NCBI GenBank assembly: GCA_017455785.1
Contig: JAFSYZ010000210.1
Coordinates: 1-8,880 of the forward strand
DNA from: Candidatus Methanomethylophilaceae archaeon
GTDB lineage: Archaea > Thermoplasmatota > Thermoplasmata > Methanomassiliicoccales > Methanomethylophilaceae
DNA length: 8,880 nt
Reading direction: 5' to 3'
Positions within the stretch are counted from its first letter, which is position 1. Each line of letters opens with the position of its first letter. Made by a program: the position numbers and the translations under genes. The notes under the pieces were generated by a model. That model was given only the letters and a program-made list of their open reading frames with translations. It was not told the DNA's origin and did not search any database. Below are positions 7,165 through 8,880 of the stretch, piece by piece.

Positions 7165-7207
7165 CTCCTTACTATGAATGGGAGTAAAATAGTGCTTCTA
7201 TATAAAG
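7165..7207 (-). promoter_or_regulatory. Thermosome promoter (TATA box) and ribosome binding site
   Basis: On the minus strand CTTTATATA at 7207-7199 is a strong TATA box. A start about 25 bases downstream gives a leader of roughly 20 bases, which contains AAGGAG (7170-7165) nine bases before the ATG. I saw no clear heat-shock operator, although the region is only about 80 bases long. Confidence 0.65.
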
Positions 7208-7238
7208 TTATGTAAATTGATTATTACTCTTCAGACGG

Positions 7239-8039
7239 TCAGACGAATGTCTGGCCTTCGAAGACATCATGCACATCGATACCCTTTGCAGACAGATTCT
7301 CCTTGATCTTTTCAATCACCGTTGCTCCGCCATCGGTAATGTTCATGCGGGCCAATCTTGCACTTAGGAGGGGCCTTCCGTTCAACTTGTCGATGTATAC
7401 CTTTTTGACGCCGGTCCCCGCCACGGCATTCGAAAATTCATCTTCTTTACCTTTCAGGTGAGACAATACCGGGCCTATCAGTGCATATGTATCCAATCCC
7501 TCATCGGTCAGCACCCTCAGTGCCTCCAGGCGTCTTGATGGAAGGGGCGCCCCCGGTTCGGTCATCTTCGAGTATCTGTCATCTATGCCTGTGATGGTCA
7601 AAGCTATCATACCTTTCATCCTTTTCAATAGATCAATATCCCTGAGGATCAGGTCGGACTTCGTATGCAGATGGATTCTTCTGTCCTCTTTCTGGAGTTT
7701 CTCAAGACAGGCCTTGGTGAGTTCGAATTTCTTCTCTACGGATTGATACGGATCTGTGACGGTACCGATACCGATAACGCCTTCGACATACGGCAGTTCT
7801 TTGGACATCCTCTCGACTATGTTGGTCTTCACACGTACCACACGCCATGTGGACCATTCCGAGTGGGTGACCTCGGGAGCGTAACAGTAGACGCACCCGT
7901 GTTCGCATCCGGAATAGGGGTTCAATGCATAGTCCATATCCGGTAATGCGGAAGGTGAGAGTGCTCTTTTGCACCGGACGAGTTCGTATCTCGCCATGGG
8001 CTCTGCATCTTCTCCGGAGAACTCGAAAAGACTAGACAA
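7239..8039 (-). CDS. SplB-like radical SAM protein (COG1533 type)
   Basis: A 266-residue radical S-adenosylmethionine enzyme related to spore photoproduct lyase-like proteins; its substrate is not known. The cluster-binding motif CX3CX2C is seen as Cys45, Cys49 and Cys52 (SGCEHGCVYCYAPE). Further family blocks are GTVTDPYQ (92-99), the TKSDLILRDIDLL segment (126-138) and EPGAP (161-165). I chose the TTG start at 8039 because GGAGG (8054-8050) lies ten bases upstream and the start overlaps the Nre gene by 8 nt. An in-frame ATG at 7997 (residue 15) is the alternative; it has a less well placed GGAG. Overlap with a DNA repair gene suggests coupled expression and a possible role in nucleic-acid repair or modification, but true photoproduct lyase activity cannot be assumed from sequence. 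Confidence 0.9.
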   Translation of the reverse strand: MSSLFEFSGEDAEPMARYELVRCKRALSPSALPDMDYALNPYSGCEHGCVYCYAPEVTHSEWSTWRVVRVKTNIVERMSKELPYVEGVIGIGTVTDPYQSVEKKFELTKACLEKLQKEDRRIHLHTKSDLILRDIDLLKRMKGMIALTITGIDDRYSKMTEPGAPLPSRRLEALRVLTDEGLDTYALIGPVLSHLKGKEDEFSNAVAGTGVKKVYIDKLNGRPLLSARLARMNITDGGATVIEKIKENLSAKGIDVHDVFEGQTFV

Positions 8040-8880
8040 AATCCTCTATCCTCCTCTGTATCATGAAATCCTTCAATATGCCCGAATGATGGAGCCATAC
8101 CTTGCGCGGGATGTCCATTATTCCATCTATATGCTTCAGTGCACCCTCTAGTGTATCAAACTTGTAAGGTGTGGTGGTCAATGCCTCTCTCACCCTTTCC
8201 CTTACATTCCAAACACCTACGGGCATGACATATCCCGGGTGGGCCTCCCTGAATATGACCGCTCCTGCCGTTCTCCTCTCCTTGGTCAACAGTTCATTTA
8301 TGGCCATCCTGGATGCATAATAGCATCCGCCGATGTGGGCGTAATCAGTCCTTCCGTCGAAGAACTCATGATCGGAGATCATCTCGATCGTTTTCCCTGT
8401 AGGATTCCAGGTGGTATCAGGATACCATGCCTCGATCAGTTCGAATCTCCATGTGCACGGCATCAGCAGGATGGACCATCTGTTGTCCAACGCCACCAGG
8501 TCGTACACTCTGAATTCGTCAATGGTGGGATAGAACTTGGTGGTCTTCAAAAGGTCCTTTCCTATGATGTCATCCACCGCTGTGATGCTCCATCTCGTTG
8601 GTACGAACCGTCTGTTCTTGTCAACACCCATTGTGCCTACCGAGAACGCCTTCTGTATCTCCGAGATAAGGGTACCGTTCCTGTAAGCATTGGTCACAGC
8701 ATCCTTCGCCTTCATATCCGTATCGTAGAAGCTGCGTTCGAGGTATTTTTGGAACCTGCCGTTACCTGATTTGAAGTCCTCCATGCGTGCTGATGGACCG
8801 AAGGGTTCCACCTCATCATCGAGTATCACCCTACCTTTCGGTTTCTTGGTGAATGTGGCCTCGACATCGACCGGTTTCTC
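8032..8880 (-). CDS. nreA: Nre-family DNA repair protein, N-terminus outside the window
   Basis: The frame stays open to the window edge, giving the last 282 residues; family members are roughly 380-420 long, so about a quarter is missing. Nre proteins are archaea-specific; the Haloferax protein NreA takes part in DNA repair and binds the sliding clamp PCNA. Recognisable blocks are GPSARMEDF, YDTDMKAKDAV, SVGTMGVDKNRRFVPTRWSITAVDD, YDLVALDNRW, HIGGCYYASR, and PRKVWLHHSGI in the C-terminal Nre domain. The last eight residues, QRRIEDFV, fit a PCNA-interacting (PIP) box with Gln, Ile and Phe in the expected places. A GTG at 8829 is an internal codon, not the start. The gene ends in TAG, the only amber stop in the window, and overlaps the radical SAM gene. 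NreA rather than NreB is inferred from the PIP-like tail. Confidence 0.92.
   Translation of the reverse strand, partial: EKPVDVEATFTKKPKGRVILDDEVEPFGPSARMEDFKSGNGRFQKYLERSFYDTDMKAKDAVTNAYRNGTLISEIQKAFSVGTMGVDKNRRFVPTRWSITAVDDIIGKDLLKTTKFYPTIDEFRVYDLVALDNRWSILLMPCTWRFELIEAWYPDTTWNPTGKTIEMISDHEFFDGRTDYAHIGGCYYASRMAINELLTKERRTAGAVIFREAHPGYVMPVGVWNVRERVREALTTTPYKFDTLEGALKHIDGIMDIPRKVWLHHSGILKDFMIQRRIEDFV

Noticed and set aside
7240..7253. A 5-bp hairpin (CAGAC/GTCTG) at the end of the radical SAM gene
   Set aside because: The stem is short, lies within the last codons and is not followed by a T run, so it is not called a terminator.

Overview
The window looks archaeal and fits the Thermoplasmata, most likely a Methanomassiliicoccales-type methanogen. 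That placement is inferred from gene content and signals, not proven. It carries a group II chaperonin (thermosome), an adenosylcobalamin-dependent ribonucleotide reductase, an archaea-specific Nre repair protein, TATA boxes at archaeal distances, and a mix of leadered and apparently leaderless starts. Genes have balanced base composition, while the spaces between them are very AT-rich. Every convincing gene lies on the minus strand, so transcription runs from high to low coordinates.

Layout from the upstream end: (1) An Nre-family repair protein enters from the right edge (its start is outside the window) and overlaps by 8 nt a SplB-like radical SAM gene (7239-8039), forming a probable two-gene unit. 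(2) A single thermosome gene (5506-7155) has its own TATA box and Shine-Dalgarno, and ends in a GC-rich hairpin. (3) Two short serine recombinases (4446-5243 and 3589-4446) are joined by a TGATG stop/start overlap. A 35-residue one-helix membrane protein (3445-3552) follows, with its own TATA box and a hairpin plus U-tract terminator. (4) An AT-rich spacer holds a 20-bp palindrome and two repeat copies. (5) A class II ribonucleotide reductase gene, nrdJ (802-3033), ends in a hairpin that contains its stop codon. (6) About 780 bp of AT-rich non-coding DNA carries a degenerate repeat array.

The housekeeping genes are ordinary. The parts worth a second look are the recombinase pair, in which both proteins stop just before the zinc-ribbon/coiled-coil part of large serine recombinases; the tiny membrane protein beside it; a 15-bp degenerate repeat family that lies in opposite orientations on the two sides of nrdJ; and the Nre/radical SAM pair, where the Nre gene ends in the only TAG stop of the window. 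No RNA gene, CRISPR array or insertion sequence was recognised.
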